A DNA stretch of 52,247 nucleotides from Burkholderiales bacterium (lineage in GTDB: Bacteria > Pseudomonadota > Gammaproteobacteria > Burkholderiales > Burkholderiaceae_C). Within the stretch, counting starts at the first letter, position 1; each line of letters begins with the position of its first letter. This document shows, piece by piece, positions 43,438 to 52,247 of this stretch. Where the stretch lies: positions 1-52,247 of the forward strand of contig JAIOOS010000016.1 of assembly GCA_021414305.1 (NCBI GenBank). Reading direction: 5' to 3'. Below the pieces are notes generated by a model. That model worked only from the letters and a program-made list of their open reading frames with translations. It was not told where the DNA came from and made no database searches. The position numbers and the translations under genes are program-made.

Positions 43438-43998
43438 TCAGTTGTCGAGGGTCCGCGGCTTGAACTTGCGGTCGTCGTTGAAGAGAAAGGTTTCGACGAA
43501 CTTCCAGGGCTTGGGCAGGCGCGACACGTCGCCGAAGGGTGCCGCCCGGTGCACCGCGTCGGTCGCGGTCTGCAGGGTTTCCTTGGCGAAGCGCGGCGGC
43601 CGCAGCACCTCGATCCGGCGCACGCTGCCATCGCCATTGAGCTCGACCTCGAGCACCGAGATGGAAAGCAGCGGATCGGGCACCTTGCCGGTGTAGGTGA
43701 TGTCCGGATTGGCGGCAACGAGGCGCTCGGCGGCCTGGCGCCGCACCTCCTCCCAGCTGCGCATCGCCCGCGGTGGCGGCAGCTTCGACCCTGCCCTGGC
43801 GACCTCGGGAGACGGCTTGGCCAGCTCGAGCGGAGCCGGCTTGGGTGCGGTCTGCACCGGTGGAACCGGCTTGTTGACCTCACCGGGTCCGCGGTCGGAA
43901 GAGCTGGTGCAGCCGGCGATGGCTAGCGCCGCCACGAGCGCGGGGGCGGCGATCCGGCGCTGGGCGCGGGCGACGGCGGGTCGTTCAATGCAGGGCAC
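43438..43998 (-). CDS. Lipoprotein with TonB-like C-terminal domain
   Basis: A 186-residue protein I place at the GTG at 43998, which overlaps the uvrC stop region by 14 bases. It gives a charged N-region followed by the hydrophobic stretch [10 protein letters not shown] and a lipobox AIAGC (Cys30). A Pro-rich linker (about 40-70) leads to a C-terminal domain with [28 protein letters not shown] and [25 protein letters not shown]. This resembles the TonB/TolA C-terminal fold (strand-helix with ETLQxA and a VxRAxPF core). It may bridge an energy source or envelope complex, but no ExbB/ExbD genes are here. Lower certainty for the start. Confidence 0.7.
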   Translation of the reverse strand: MPCIERPAVARAQRRIAAPALVAALAIAGCTSSSDRGPGEVNKPVPPVQTAPKPAPLELAKPSPEVARAGSKLPPPRAMRSWEEVRRQAAERLVAANPDITYTGKVPDPLLSISVLEVELNGDGSVRRIEVLRPPRFAKETLQTATDAVHRAAPFGDVSRLPKPWKFVETFLFNDDRKFKPRTLDN

Positions 43999-45940
43999 GA
44001 TAGATTTCCTCGGCGAGCTCTCGCGAAATGCCTTCGACGGTGGCAAGGTCCTCGATGCTGGCATGGCCGACGCCGCGCGCACCGCCGAAACGTTGCAGGA
44101 GTTTGGCGCGTTTCTTCGGCCCCACGCCGTCGATCTCCTCGAGCCGGCTGGCTCCGGTGCGCACACTGGCACGGCGGGCGCGCATTCCGGTGATGGCGAA
44201 ACGATGCGCCTCGTCGCGGATCTGCGCCACCAGCATCAGCGCCGCCGATTCCCGGCCGAGCCCGACCTTGGGCCGGCCGTCGGCGAACACCAGCTCCTCG
44301 AGCCCGACCTTGCGTCCCTCGCCCTTCTCCACGCCGACGATGCGCGCGAGCTCGATGCCGAGCTCCTCGAACACCTCGCGCGCGACCGAGACCTGGCCCT
44401 TGCCGCCGTCGACGAGAACGATGTCGGGCAGCCGCGCCAGGCCCTGGCTCGCCGCCTCCACCAGCTTGGCGTAGCGGCGCGTCAGCACCTGGCGCATGGC
44501 GGCGTAGTCGTCGCCCGGGGTGATGCCGGCGATGTTGTAGCGCCGGTACTGCGCGCTCTGCATCTTGTGCGCCTCGAACACCACGCACGAGGCCTGGGTC
44601 GACTCGCCCGCGGTATGGCTGACGTCGAAGCACTCGATGCGAAAGGCGTTCAGGTCCTCGATCTGCAGGTCGAGCGCCTCCACCAGCGCCCGGGTGCGCG
44701 CCTGCTGCGAGCCTTCCTCGGCGAGGAGCTGCGCCAGGCGCAGCGCGGCGCCGTTGATGCACATGTCGAGCCAGGCGCGACGCTGCTCGCGCGGCTGGTG
44801 CTGCACGGTCGCCTTCACGCCGCCTTGCGCCGCGAGCGCCTCGACCAGCGACTTGTCGACCGCGTGGCTGACGATCAGGAGCGGCGGCAACCCGCCTTCG
44901 AGGTAGTGCTGGGCGATGAAGGCTTCGAGCACGCGCACTTCGGGCGACGCCGGCTCCGTCGCGGCAGCGTCGCCTTCGGCGCCTTCTTCGGTCTCGCGCG
45001 CCACCTCGATCGCGTTCTCGACCTGCTTCGGAAAGTACGGCCGGTCGCCGAGGTGACGGCCTCCGCGCACCATCGCCAGGTTGACGCAGGCCCGGCCGCC
45101 GTCGACCTTCACCGCCAGGATGTCGGCGTCGCGGGTGCGCGCGCCGGTGTTGTCCTCGACGGCCTGCTGGTGCAGCACCCGCGCCAGCGAGCCGATCTGG
45201 TTGCGCAGCTCGGCCGCCTGCTCGAACTGCAGCGCGTCGGCGCGCGCCATCATCTGCGCCTGCAGCGAGTCCATCAGCTCCTGCTGCTCACCCTCGAGAA
45301 AGCGCTCGGCGTTGGCGACGTCGCGGGCGTAGTCGGCATCGTCGATGTAGTTGACGCAGGGGCCCGAGCAGCGCTTGATCTGGTACAGCAGGCAGGGCCG
45401 GGTGCGGTTGGCGAACACCGTGTCCTCGCAGGTGCGCAGGTGGAACACCTTCTGCAGGAGCTGGATCGAGTCCTTCACCGCCCAGGCGCTCGGAAACGGG
45501 CCGAAGTAGCGGTGCTTCTTGTCGACCGCGCCGCGGTAGTAGGCGACGCGGGGAAAGCGGTGCGACTCGATCTTCAGGTACGGATAGCTCTTGTCGTCGA
45601 CGAAGCGGATGTTGAAGCGCGGCGCCAGCGTCTTGATCAGGTTGTTCTCGAGCAGCAGCGCCTCGGCCTCCGACCGCACCACCGTCGTCTCCATGCGGGC
45701 GATGCGCGAGACCATGTGCCCGGTCCAGATGGCGGCGTCGCTGTTGGCGTGGCGCTTGTTGAAGTAGCTCGAGACCCGCTTCTTCAGCTCGCGCGCCTTG
45801 CCGACGTAGAGCACGTTGCCGGCGGCGTCGAAGTAGCGGTAGACGCCGGGCAGGTTGGGCAAGGCTGCAACCTCGGCGAGCAGCCGTTCGCGCTGCGCGG
45901 CAGGCGAATCGGGAGCGGGCGGGGCGACGTCGTCGGTCAT
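43985..45940 (-). CDS. uvrC: Excinuclease ABC subunit C
   Basis: A 651-residue nucleotide-excision-repair nuclease that makes both incisions after UvrAB recognition. The N-terminal GIY-YIG domain ([25 protein letters not shown]) makes the 3' cut. A UVR domain (about 205-240), the RNase-H-like endonuclease for the 5' cut ([28 protein letters not shown]) and a C-terminal HhH pair ([20 protein letters not shown]) follow. The catalytic regions look intact. The ATG at 45940 matches family length. It is the first gene of the leftward run and divergent from earP with 59 bases between. Confidence 0.96.
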   Translation of the reverse strand: MTDDVAPPAPDSPAAQRERLLAEVAALPNLPGVYRYFDAAGNVLYVGKARELKKRVSSYFNKRHANSDAAIWTGHMVSRIARMETTVVRSEAEALLLENNLIKTLAPRFNIRFVDDKSYPYLKIESHRFPRVAYYRGAVDKKHRYFGPFPSAWAVKDSIQLLQKVFHLRTCEDTVFANRTRPCLLYQIKRCSGPCVNYIDDADYARDVANAERFLEGEQQELMDSLQAQMMARADALQFEQAAELRNQIGSLARVLHQQAVEDNTGARTRDADILAVKVDGGRACVNLAMVRGGRHLGDRPYFPKQVENAIEVARETEEGAEGDAAATEPASPEVRVLEAFIAQHYLEGGLPPLLIVSHAVDKSLVEALAAQGGVKATVQHQPREQRRAWLDMCINGAALRLAQLLAEEGSQQARTRALVEALDLQIEDLNAFRIECFDVSHTAGESTQASCVVFEAHKMQSAQYRRYNIAGITPGDDYAAMRQVLTRRYAKLVEAASQGLARLPDIVLVDGGKGQVSVAREVFEELGIELARIVGVEKGEGRKVGLEELVFADGRPKVGLGRESAALMLVAQIRDEAHRFAITGMRARRASVRTGASRLEEIDGVGPKKRAKLLQRFGGARGVGHASIEDLATVEGISRELAEEIYRALH

Positions 45941-45984
45941 GGCGCGAGCGATTGTGCCGCGCTCGTTTCGCCCTCGTGGCCTTC

Positions 45985-45990
45985 GATAAT
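45985..45990 (+). promoter_or_regulatory. -10-like box directly before earP
   Basis: GATAAT ends ten bases before the earP ATG, and no Shine-Dalgarno is visible in the gap; transcription would start within about 3-4 bases of the ATG. The box sits in the loop of a small inverted repeat, GGCC(T)TCGA/TCGAGGCC. There is no convincing -35 box. Confidence 0.35.
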
Positions 45991-45999
45991 CGAGGCCGG

Positions 46000-47067
46000 A
46001 TGCGATGGACCCTCCTCTGCCGCGTCGTCGACAACTTCGGCGACATCGGCTTCGCCTGGCGCCTGGCCGCCGACCTCGCCGGCCGCGGCGAGCAGGTGCG
46101 CCTGGCGGTCGACGACGCCAGCGCGCTCGCCTGGATGGCGCCCGGGGGCGCCGCCGGTATCGAGGTCGTCGCCTGGGAGGCGGCAACGGCCGCCGGGTGC
46201 GATGTCCTGGTCGAGACCTTCGGCTGCGGCTGGCCGGAGGCGGTTGCGGCGGAGCTGGTGGCGCGAGCGGCGCGGCCGGTGTGCGTCAACGTCGAGCATC
46301 TGAGCGCCGAGCCTTTCGTCGAGCGCTCGCACGGCCTGCCTTCGCCGCGCTTCACGGTCGGGGGCGAGCCGCTGCCGACCTGGTACTTCTATCCCGGGTT
46401 CGGCGACGGAACCGGCGGCCTGCTGCGTGAGCCGTCGCTGCTGCAGCGGCGGGCGGCCTTCGGCGACGGGCGCGCCTGGCTGGCCGGTCTCGGCATCGAG
46501 CGCAGACGCGACGAACGTTGCGTCAGCCTGTTCTGCTATCCGAACCCGGCGGCGGACGGCCTGCTCGATGCCCTCTCGATCGAGCCGACGCTGCTCCTGC
46601 TCACCCCGGGGTCGGCAACTCGGCAGGCGCTCGAGCTCCTGGGCCCCGGCTTGCGGCGCGGCTCGCTCCGTGCCTTGCCCCTGCCGGCCCTCTCGCAGGT
46701 CGACTTCGACCACCTCCTCTGGTCGTGCGACCTCAATGTCGTGCGCGGCGAGGACTCGCTGGTCCGCGCCGTCTGGGCCGGGGCGCCCTTCCTCTGGCAG
46801 GCGTACGTCCAGGACGACGCCGCGCACGCCGCGAAGGTCGATGCCTTTCTCGACCGGTTCCTCGCGGGCGCGTCGACAGGGCTGGCGGCGGCCGTGCGCC
46901 GTCTGTTCTCGACCTGGAACGGCCTCGCCGGCGCGGTCGCCGCGCCCGACCTGGGGGCCATCGACCGGGCCGAATGGGCAGCCCACTCCCTGCGCTGGCG
47001 CGACGGCCTCGCTGCCCAGCCCGACCTGACCAGCGCGCTGCTCGGTTTCGTCGCCTCGAAACGCTAG
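46000..47067 (+). CDS. earP: EF-P arginine rhamnosyltransferase EarP
   Basis: A 355-residue GT-B glycosyltransferase that transfers rhamnose from dTDP-rhamnose to Arg32 of EF-P, letting it rescue ribosomes stalled at polyproline. Diagnostic parts: [17 protein letters not shown] near the N-terminus with D11 and D15 (equivalents of catalytically important aspartates), [17 protein letters not shown], and the donor-site segment [21 protein letters not shown]. Its target gene efp follows after 65 bases and carries Arg32, as expected. The genes for dTDP-rhamnose synthesis (rmlABCD) are not in this window. The ATG at 46000 matches the conserved [15 protein letters not shown] start; an upstream Met at 45952 is unlikely. 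Confidence 0.94.
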   Translation: MRWTLLCRVVDNFGDIGFAWRLAADLAGRGEQVRLAVDDASALAWMAPGGAAGIEVVAWEAATAAGCDVLVETFGCGWPEAVAAELVARAARPVCVNVEHLSAEPFVERSHGLPSPRFTVGGEPLPTWYFYPGFGDGTGGLLREPSLLQRRAAFGDGRAWLAGLGIERRRDERCVSLFCYPNPAADGLLDALSIEPTLLLLTPGSATRQALELLGPGLRRGSLRALPLPALSQVDFDHLLWSCDLNVVRGEDSLVRAVWAGAPFLWQAYVQDDAAHAAKVDAFLDRFLAGASTGLAAAVRRLFSTWNGLAGAVAAPDLGAIDRAEWAAHSLRWRDGLAAQPDLTSALLGFVASKR

Positions 47068-47070
47068 AAT
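47065..47070 (+). promoter_or_regulatory. -10 box of a possible efp promoter
   Basis: TAGAAT overlaps the earP stop codon and is a good -10 hexamer, 62 bases before the efp ATG. The region 17 bases upstream (TCGGTT) is a poor -35 box. It could allow efp, needed in larger amounts, to be expressed independently of earP. Confidence 0.4.
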
Positions 47071-47132
47071 CGCAGGCTTTGCGCCGGGGCGTCGACTCCC
47101 GCGCAAGCTCCACTCAACTCAAGCATTCGACC

Positions 47133-47687
47133 ATGAAAATCGCCCAGGAATTTCGCGCCGGCAACGTCATCATGCATGGCAAGGACCCGATGGTCGTGCT
47201 CAAGACCGAGTACAGCCGCGGCGGCCGCAATTCGGCCACCGTGCGCATGAAGCTGAAGAGCCTGCTCAGCAACTCCGGCACCGAGGTCGTCTTCAAGGCC
47301 GACGACAAGATCGACCAGATCATCCTCGACAAGAAGGAGTGCACCTACTCCTACTTCGCCGATCCGATGTACGCCTTCATGGACGCCGAGTACAACCAGT
47401 TCGAGGTCGAGTCCGAGAACATGGGCGACGCGATCCAGTACCTCGAGGACGGCATGCCGGTCGAAGTCGTGTTCTACGACGGCAAGGCGATCTCGGTCGA
47501 ACTGCCCACCTCGGTGGTGCGCGAGATCGTCGACACCGAGCCCGCGGTCAAGGGCGACACCTCGGGCAAGGTCCTGAAGAGCGCCAAGCTCGCCACCGGC
47601 CTCGAGATCTCGGTGCCGCTGTTCGTGCAGACCGGCGACAAGGTCGAGATCGACACCCGGACCCACGAGTACCGCAAGCGGGTATAA
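47133..47687 (+). CDS. efp: Elongation factor P
   Basis: A 184-residue translation factor that stimulates peptide bond formation at consecutive prolines. The KOW-like domain I ends in the loop [10 protein letters not shown] with Arg32 at the tip, the residue modified by EarP; gammaproteobacteria with EpmA have Lys at the comparable site. Two OB domains follow, the last with [21 protein letters not shown] and the terminal signature. Next to earP, followed by a strong terminator. The length is normal. Confidence 0.97.
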   Translation: MKIAQEFRAGNVIMHGKDPMVVLKTEYSRGGRNSATVRMKLKSLLSNSGTEVVFKADDKIDQIILDKKECTYSYFADPMYAFMDAEYNQFEVESENMGDAIQYLEDGMPVEVVFYDGKAISVELPTSVVREIVDTEPAVKGDTSGKVLKSAKLATGLEISVPLFVQTGDKVEIDTRTHEYRKRV

Positions 47688-47713
47688 CGACGCTTCGATA
47701 TATCGACGCTTCG
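47688..47713. repeat. Direct repeats flanking ATATAT after efp
   Basis: CGACGCTTCG occurs at 47688-47697 and again at 47704-47713, separated by ATATAT; together they form a 12-base palindrome TCGATATATCGA at 47695-47706. The site lies between the efp stop and its terminator and has the look of a protein-binding site or promoter element for the next gene. Confidence 0.5.
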
Positions 47714-47724
47714 CTGGGATCAGC

Positions 47725-47753
47725 GGGCCCGCCTCGGCGGGCCCTTCTCTTTT
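47725..47753 (+). terminator. Intrinsic terminator after efp
   Basis: GGGCCCGC at 47725-47732 pairs with GCGGGCCC at 47737-47744 around the loop CTCG, followed by TTCTCTTTT. This is a strong rho-independent terminator for earP-efp. The next gene begins only 17 bases after its T-tract. Confidence 0.8.
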
Positions 47754-47769
47754 GTGGGCATCATTCATC

Positions 47770-48714
47770 GTGCCGTTTGATTTCTCGCAGATCACCGCGC
47801 CGTTCCGGATGCAGCCGGGGCTGCGCCGCGTTGTGCCGGGCCAGGCGCAGCTGACACCGACGCGGCCGAACGGCCGGCATCTGCGCGAGAAGATGGCCGT
47901 CCTGGCCGCCACCGCCGACGAGGCGCTGGTCGCCGCCCCCGGCTTCGACGCCGCGCCGGCGCTGCGCGCCATCGCGCTCGAAGCGCGGCGCGAGGCCGAG
48001 CCTGCATTCGCGTACGACGGACCGAACGAGTGCGCCGCCCCGCGCCTCTCGTGGTCGCTGCGCGCCGGTCGCCCGGAAGGCAACGGCGAGGCCGCGATCG
48101 GCGACCTGCTGCGTGCCCTGCCGGCCGAGAAGCGCGCCACCGCCCTGCTCTGCCTCGCGTTCGAGGAAGACTTCGCCGTCATCGACGGCGCCACCGCCGT
48201 CATCCCGTGGCTGGCCGTATGCCTGCCGTCGCGCTGGGCGCCCGAGGAGAAAGTCGGCCGGCACTTCGCCGAGGTGCATGCGCCAGTGGCCGACAACGCC
48301 CTGCTGCTGCAGGCTAGCGAGCAGCTCGCCCGCCTCGTCACCGGCACCGATCGCTGGGAGCGCTTCGTCTGGACGATCTCCGCCGATCCGCGGCTGCACC
48401 AGCATCCCGGGCGCGGCAAGGTCGCGTGGCCCGAGGACGCCGACGCCGAAACGATCGTCGCGCTCGCCAGCTTTCGCCACGAGCACCAGACCTTCATCCC
48501 GGTCGCCGGCAGCGGCCAGGCGGTGTTCACGATCCGCGTCTCGAGCGAGCCGCTCGACAGTGCGCTGCGCACACGCAGCGACGCCAGCCGCCTGCGCGAC
48601 GCGCTCGGCAGCATGTCGGCGAGCGTGCTCGCCTACCGCGGCCTCGAGGCCGTGCGCGAGCGCCTGCTCGAGGCCCTGGGTCGCCGGATCTCCGCCCTGC
48701 CGGCACAGGCGTGA
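47770..48714 (+). CDS. Heme-dependent oxidative N-demethylase-like protein (DUF3445)
   Basis: A 314-residue protein matching the DUF3445 pattern: PFRMQPGLRRVVPGQAQLTPTRP at the N-terminus, DFAVIDGATAVIPWLAVCLPSRW in the middle, HFAEVHAPV, and RHEHQTFIPVAGSGQAVFTIRV near the end. Family members characterised as HODM use a heme and an NADPH-linked partner to demethylate small amines such as dimethylamine; no reductase subunit gene is near, so the function here is uncertain. The GTG at 47770 gives the family N-terminus; a TTG at 47752 would add six residues. Its stop overlaps the mnmC start by four bases (GTGA), hence a two-gene unit. Confidence 0.75.
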   Translation: MPFDFSQITAPFRMQPGLRRVVPGQAQLTPTRPNGRHLREKMAVLAATADEALVAAPGFDAAPALRAIALEARREAEPAFAYDGPNECAAPRLSWSLRAGRPEGNGEAAIGDLLRALPAEKRATALLCLAFEEDFAVIDGATAVIPWLAVCLPSRWAPEEKVGRHFAEVHAPVADNALLLQASEQLARLVTGTDRWERFVWTISADPRLHQHPGRGKVAWPEDADAETIVALASFRHEHQTFIPVAGSGQAVFTIRVSSEPLDSALRTRSDASRLRDALGSMSASVLAYRGLEAVRERLLEALGRRISALPAQA

Positions 48715-50717
48715 AGACCACGCCGGTCGTCCCGGGCCGCGTCGAACGCGACGCCGACGGGCTGCCGCGCTCGCCCGATTTCGGCGACGTCTACCACCCG
48801 CGCCAGGGCGCCCTCGCCCAGGCGCGCCATGTCTTCCTCGGCGGCAACGAGCTGCCGGCGCGCTGGCAGGGGCGCGAGCGCTTCGTCGTCCTCGAGACCG
48901 GGTTCGGCCTGGGCAACAACTTCCTCGCCGCCTGGCAGGCCTGGCGCGACGACCCCGGGCGCTGCGCACAGCTTCACTTCATCTCGATCGAGGCGCGCCC
49001 GCTGCAGCGCGAGGACCTCGCCGCGCTGGCGCGAGACGAGGCTCTCGCGCCACTGGCCAGGCAGCTCGCCGCGGCCTGGCCTCCGCTCACCTGCAACCTG
49101 CACCGGCTGAGCTTCGAGGCCGGCCGGGTGCAGCTGCTGCTGGCGCTCGGCGACGTGAAGGACTGGCTGCCGCAGATCACGGCCAGCGTCGACGCCTTCT
49201 TCCTCGACGGCTTCGCGCCGGCGCGCAACCCGGCGATGTGGGAGGCGCGGCTGTACAAGGCGATGGCGCGGATCGCCGCGCCGGGTGCGACCGCCGCCAC
49301 CTGGTCGGTCGCCCGCGCCGTCCGCGAGGGCCTGGGCGCGGCGGGGTTCGAGGTGCGCAGCGTTCCCGGCAGCGGCGGCAAGCGCGAGATCACGGTCGCG
49401 CGGTTCGCGCCGCGGTTCGCGCCGCGGGCGAATCCGCGTCGGCGCGCCGTGAGCGATGCCGCTACTGCGACGGCACACCTGCCGGTCGCCATCGTCGGCG
49501 GCGGACTGGCCGGATGCGCTGCCGCCTGGGCGCTGGCCGGGCAAGGCCGGGCCTCGGTCCTGTTCGAGCGCCGATCGCAGATCGCGCTGGAAGGCTCGGG
49601 CAACGCCGCCGGCCTGTTCCACGGCGTCGTCCACGGTCATGACGGCCACCATGCCCGCTTCCACCGCGCCGCGGCGCTCGTGGCGCAGCGCACAGTCGCC
49701 CTCGCGCTTGCCGGCACGGGCGTGCGCGGCAGGGCTTCGGGACTGCTCCGCCTGGTGGCGCGCGGCGCTGACGTCGCCCCGATGCAGGCCCTCCTGCAGC
49801 GGCTGGGCCTGCCGGCCGATTACGTGAGCGCCCTCTCGATGGAGGAAGCGGGCGCGATCGCCGGCATCGCGGTCGCCGCGCCGGCCTGGCACTTCCCGGG
49901 CGGCGGCTGGGTCGAGCCGCGCGGCCTCGCGCGCTTCTTCGTCGATTCCGCCGGCCGGCAGATGGCGCTGCAGTGCGGCCGCGAGATCGCCGCGATCCGG
50001 CGCGCCGACGACCGCTGGCATCTGCTCGATGCGGCCGGCACCGTGCTCGCCGAAGCCGAAGCCGTGGTTCTCGCCAACGCCGGCGCCGCGCTCGAGCTGC
50101 TCGGCGGCCGAGCCCTGACCCTGCAGCGCAGCCGCGGCCAGCTCAGCGGCCTGGCCAGCGCCCGCTGGCCGGCCGCGGCGGCCTTGCGGGTGCCGGTCGC
50201 CGGCTCGGGCTACCTGCTGCCGCCGCTCGACGGAGTGTCATGGTTCGGCGCCAGCTCGCAGGAGAGCGACGACGACCCGGAGCTTCGCGCCGCCGACCAT
50301 GTCGCCAACATCGAGCGCCTCGCCGGACTGGTGGAAAGCCCTCCGCAGATCGGTGCCGCTGCCGGCGAGCTCTCCGGCCGGGTCGGTTTCCGCTGGGCGA
50401 GCGTCGATCGCCTGCCGCTGGTCGGCGCCGTGCCGCTTGCCGCCATCGGCGCCGGACTCGGACTCGACAGCACTGCCGAGGCCTCGCCCCGGCCCGATCA
50501 GCCGCGCTTCGCGCCGCGGGCACCGGGCCTGTTCGTGTTCGCTGGTCTGGGATCGCGCGGCATCGCCGGCTCGGCGCTGGGCGCGCAGGTGCTCGCGTCG
50601 TGCATCACAGGAGCGCCGATGCCGCTGGAGGCCGACCTGCTCGATGCGGTCGACCCGGCGCGCTTCGCGAGCCGCGTTTTCCGGCGCTCCGGCGTGCCAC
50701 CGGGCGCCGCGAGCTGA
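48711..50717 (+). CDS. mnmC: Bifunctional tRNA (mnm5s2U34) methyltransferase/oxidoreductase MnmC
   Basis: A 668-residue two-domain enzyme finishing mnm5s2U at the wobble position. The N-terminal SAM methyltransferase domain (about 1-240) shows VLETGFGLGNNFLAAW and DAFFLDGFAPARNPAMW. The C-terminal FAD oxidoreductase domain (about 255-660) begins VAIVGGGLAGCAAAWALA and ends with FVFAGLGSRGIAGSALGAQ. Both catalytic parts are intact and the length equals that of E. coli MnmC. The GTG at 48711 overlaps the preceding stop; the upstream open frame is a shadow. It converges with the lysine-rich small gene, only three bases away. Confidence 0.94.
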   Translation: MKTTPVVPGRVERDADGLPRSPDFGDVYHPRQGALAQARHVFLGGNELPARWQGRERFVVLETGFGLGNNFLAAWQAWRDDPGRCAQLHFISIEARPLQREDLAALARDEALAPLARQLAAAWPPLTCNLHRLSFEAGRVQLLLALGDVKDWLPQITASVDAFFLDGFAPARNPAMWEARLYKAMARIAAPGATAATWSVARAVREGLGAAGFEVRSVPGSGGKREITVARFAPRFAPRANPRRRAVSDAATATAHLPVAIVGGGLAGCAAAWALAGQGRASVLFERRSQIALEGSGNAAGLFHGVVHGHDGHHARFHRAAALVAQRTVALALAGTGVRGRASGLLRLVARGADVAPMQALLQRLGLPADYVSALSMEEAGAIAGIAVAAPAWHFPGGGWVEPRGLARFFVDSAGRQMALQCGREIAAIRRADDRWHLLDAAGTVLAEAEAVVLANAGAALELLGGRALTLQRSRGQLSGLASARWPAAAALRVPVAGSGYLLPPLDGVSWFGASSQESDDDPELRAADHVANIERLAGLVESPPQIGAAAGELSGRVGFRWASVDRLPLVGAVPLAAIGAGLGLDSTAEASPRPDQPRFAPRAPGLFVFAGLGSRGIAGSALGAQVLASCITGAPMPLEADLLDAVDPARFASRVFRRSGVPPGAAS

Positions 50718-50720
50718 GGG

Positions 50721-50906
50721 TCAGCCGCCGCTCGGGCCTGCGGCGGGCGGGTCGGCCGGAGCCTGACCTCCCTCCGGCGCGGATGCCGCCTCGCCGGGCT
50801 CGCCGGCCATCTTGCGGCCGGCCTTTTCCTTTTCCTTCTCTTCCTTCTTCTTCTTCTTGGCCAGCTCGCGCTGGCGTTTCTCGAACGAATAGTTGGGTTT
50901 GGCCAC
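50721..50906 (-). CDS. Small lysine-rich conserved hypothetical protein
   Basis: A 61-residue very basic/charged protein starting at the GTG 50906 (VAKPNYSFEKRQRELAKKKKKEEKE), followed by a Gly/Pro/Ala-rich tail. AGGAAGGA at good spacing supports this start; an in-frame ATG at 50942 would lack such a site. I recall short betaproteobacterial proteins with the KPNYSFEKRQRE opening, of unknown function. The helical Lys/Glu segment could bind RNA or ribosomes, but this is only a guess. It lies 78 bases downstream of rpiA on the same strand. Confidence 0.7.
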   Translation of the reverse strand: MAKPNYSFEKRQRELAKKKKKEEKEKEKAGRKMAGEPGEAASAPEGGQAPADPPAAGPSGG

Positions 50907-50984
50907 GGGCCGTCCTTCCTGTGTGCTGCACCAAACGTGCACGGGTCGGAGGTTACGCGCTTTTGCCGCGCCTCCCGCAAGCGA

Positions 50985-51671
50985 TCAGAAGCGCATTGTC
51001 CGCACGCCTTCGGCCGTGCCGAGCAGGCAGATCGAGGCGCGATTCCTGGCGAAGATGCCGCAGCAGACCACCCCGGGCCACTGGCTGACCTCGGCCTCCA
51101 TCGCCGCCGGGTCGGCGATCGCCAGGCCGTGAACGTCGAGAATGTGGCCGCCGTTGTCGGTGACCACGCCTTCGCGCAGCACCGGCCGGCCGCCGAGCTT
51201 CGCGAACCGGCGGGCGATCTGCGCCGCCGCCATCGGCACCACCTCCACCGGCAAGGGAAAGCGGCCGAGCTGCTCGACCAGCTTGGAGCCGTCGGCGATG
51301 CAGACGAAGCGCTCGGCCAGGTCGGCGACGATCTTTTCCCGCGTGAGCGCGCCGCCGCCGCCCTTGATCATGCAGCCCGAGGCATCGATCTCGTCTGCGC
51401 CGTCGATGTAGACGGCGAGCTTCTCGACCGCGCTCGCCTCGAGCACCGGGACGCCGATCGCGCGCAGTCGCGCCGTGCTCGCCTCGCTGCTCGACACCGC
51501 CCCGGCCACGCCGCCCGGCAGCGTGGCGAGCGCGTCGATGAAGCAGTTGACGGTGGAGCCGGTGCCGACGCCGACGATGCTGCCGGCCTGCACGTACGCG
51601 AGCGCGGCCTCGCCGACCAGGCGCTTCAGCTCGGCCTGGCTGGCCGCCGCGGGCTTGGCCGGGCTGCTCAT
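50985..51671 (-). CDS. rpiA: Ribose-5-phosphate isomerase A
   Basis: A 228-residue isomerase interconverting ribose-5-phosphate and ribulose-5-phosphate in the pentose phosphate pathway. [16 protein letters not shown] binds the phosphate, YIDGADEID holds the active-site aspartates, and [15 protein letters not shown] the catalytic glutamate. [15 protein letters not shown] and PVEVVPMA are also conserved. The ATG overlaps the fumC stop by four bases, so it is translated from the fumC transcript. All functional motifs look intact. Confidence 0.96.
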   Translation of the reverse strand: MSSPAKPAAASQAELKRLVGEAALAYVQAGSIVGVGTGSTVNCFIDALATLPGGVAGAVSSSEASTARLRAIGVPVLEASAVEKLAVYIDGADEIDASGCMIKGGGGALTREKIVADLAERFVCIADGSKLVEQLGRFPLPVEVVPMAAAQIARRFAKLGGRPVLREGVVTDNGGHILDVHGLAIADPAAMEAEVSQWPGVVCCGIFARNRASICLLGTAEGVRTMRF

Positions 51672-52247
51672 CGCTTGCCCACCATGTCGGCGGCGACGAC
51701 CCAGGCCTCGAATTCTTCGCCGGTGAGCCAGCCTGAGGCGATGGCGGCGTCGCGCAAGGTGGAGCCCTGGCGGTGGGCCTCCTTGGCGATCATCGCCGCC
51801 TTGTCGTAGCCGATGTGCGGATTGAGCGCGGTGACGAGCATCAGCGAGCGCTGCACCAGCTCCTCGATCCGCCGGCGATCGGGCTCGATGCCGCGGGCGC
51901 AATGGCTGTCGAAGCTGCGCGCGCCGTCCGCGAGGAGCCGCGCGCTCTGCAGGAAGTTGTGGATCAGCACCGGCTTGAAGACGTTGAGCTCGAAATTGCC
52001 GGAGGCGCCGGCGACGTTGATCGCCACGTCGTTGCCGAGCACCTGGGCGCAGAGCATGGTGAGGGCCTCGCACTGGGTCGGGTTCACCTTGCCCGGCATG
52101 ATCGAGGAGCCCGGTTCGTTTTCCGGCAGGAACAATTCGCCGAGACCCGAACGCGGACCCGACCCCAACAGGCGAATGTCGTTTGCGATCTTGAAGAGCG
52201 AGGCGGCGATGGTGTTGAGGACGCCGGAGAATTCGACCATCGCATCG
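51668..52247 (-). CDS. fumC: Class II fumarate hydratase, C-terminal part (partial)
   Basis: The minus-strand frame is open from the window edge and encodes the last 192 residues of a fumarase C; the N-terminal part lies beyond the window. The superfamily signature [17 protein letters not shown], with the catalytic loop serine, is present, preceded by [19 protein letters not shown] and followed by [22 protein letters not shown] residues (here [13 protein letters not shown]). It converts fumarate to malate in the citric acid cycle without Fe-S clusters. rpiA follows with a four-base overlap. Confidence 0.95.
   Translation of the reverse strand, partial: DAMVEFSGVLNTIAASLFKIANDIRLLGSGPRSGLGELFLPENEPGSSIMPGKVNPTQCEALTMLCAQVLGNDVAINVAGASGNFELNVFKPVLIHNFLQSARLLADGARSFDSHCARGIEPDRRRIEELVQRSLMLVTALNPHIGYDKAAMIAKEAHRQGSTLRDAAIASGWLTGEEFEAWVVAADMVGKR

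Overview
The window is a dense, very GC-rich bacterial chromosome segment that looks like a betaproteobacterium, most likely Burkholderiales; this placement is inferred from gene content and order, not from a search. Pointers are the earP-efp pair with Arg32 in EF-P, the order hupB - tRNA-Val - ppiD, ygfZ followed by a DUF4936 gene, mltG-tmk-holB-pilZ-tatD, surE-pcm-nlpD, and rimP-nusA-infB-rbfA-truB-typA. I see no prophage, insertion sequence, integron, plasmid gene or CRISPR array. Almost everything is core metabolism or information processing, and no gap between genes exceeds about 260 bases.

Layout. 1-5300: the tail of dcd, a large arginine/lysine/ornithine decarboxylase, fabI on the opposite strand, and an orphan hybrid histidine kinase. 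5388-13707: the rimP-nusA-infB-rbfA-truB-typA transcription/translation operon, with a promoter and a leader terminator in front of rimP. infB is broken as written: about 80 bases, including the codons of the GTPase NKxD motif, are absent and the frame shifts at about 9364. 13746-20403: threonine aldolase; a small protein behind a well-placed FNR-type box; and a three-gene, translationally coupled 2-oxoacid oxidoreductase operon (FAD/NAD(P)/Fe-S subunit, gamma-alpha fusion, beta).

20468-26152: a small conserved protein behind a 16-base palindrome, the leftward cell-envelope/replication operon mltG-tmk-holB-pilZ-tatD, and rightward ygfZ plus a DUF4936 gene. 26169-30771: a thioesterase-acetyltransferase fusion, an iron-type alcohol dehydrogenase, and a 7TM sensor kinase/LuxR-type regulator pair. 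30958-34384: surE-pcm-nlpD followed by a 3'-5' exonuclease where rpoS often lies. 34499-37127: a quinone oxidoreductase, a secreted protein with three 19-residue repeats, a SnoaL-like protein, a small secreted protein and an OsmC-type protein.

37161-39867: tRNA-His with its own promoter and terminator, ppiD, tRNA-Val and hupB with a near-consensus promoter. 39955-45940: a leftward run with a tartrate/D-malate dehydrogenase-like enzyme, a fluoroacetate-dehalogenase-like hydrolase with an altered active site, a DMT transporter, pgsA, a TonB-like lipoprotein and uvrC. 46000-50717: earP and its substrate gene efp, then a heme-dependent N-demethylase-like protein and mnmC. 50721-52247: a tiny lysine-rich protein, rpiA and the 3' part of fumC.

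No wholly new defence or mobile system is visible. The observations most worth checking are the infB lesion, the FNR-type promoter next to the 2-oxoacid oxidoreductase operon, the rimP leader terminator, the thioesterase-GNAT fusion, the altered dehalogenase active site and the repeat protein.
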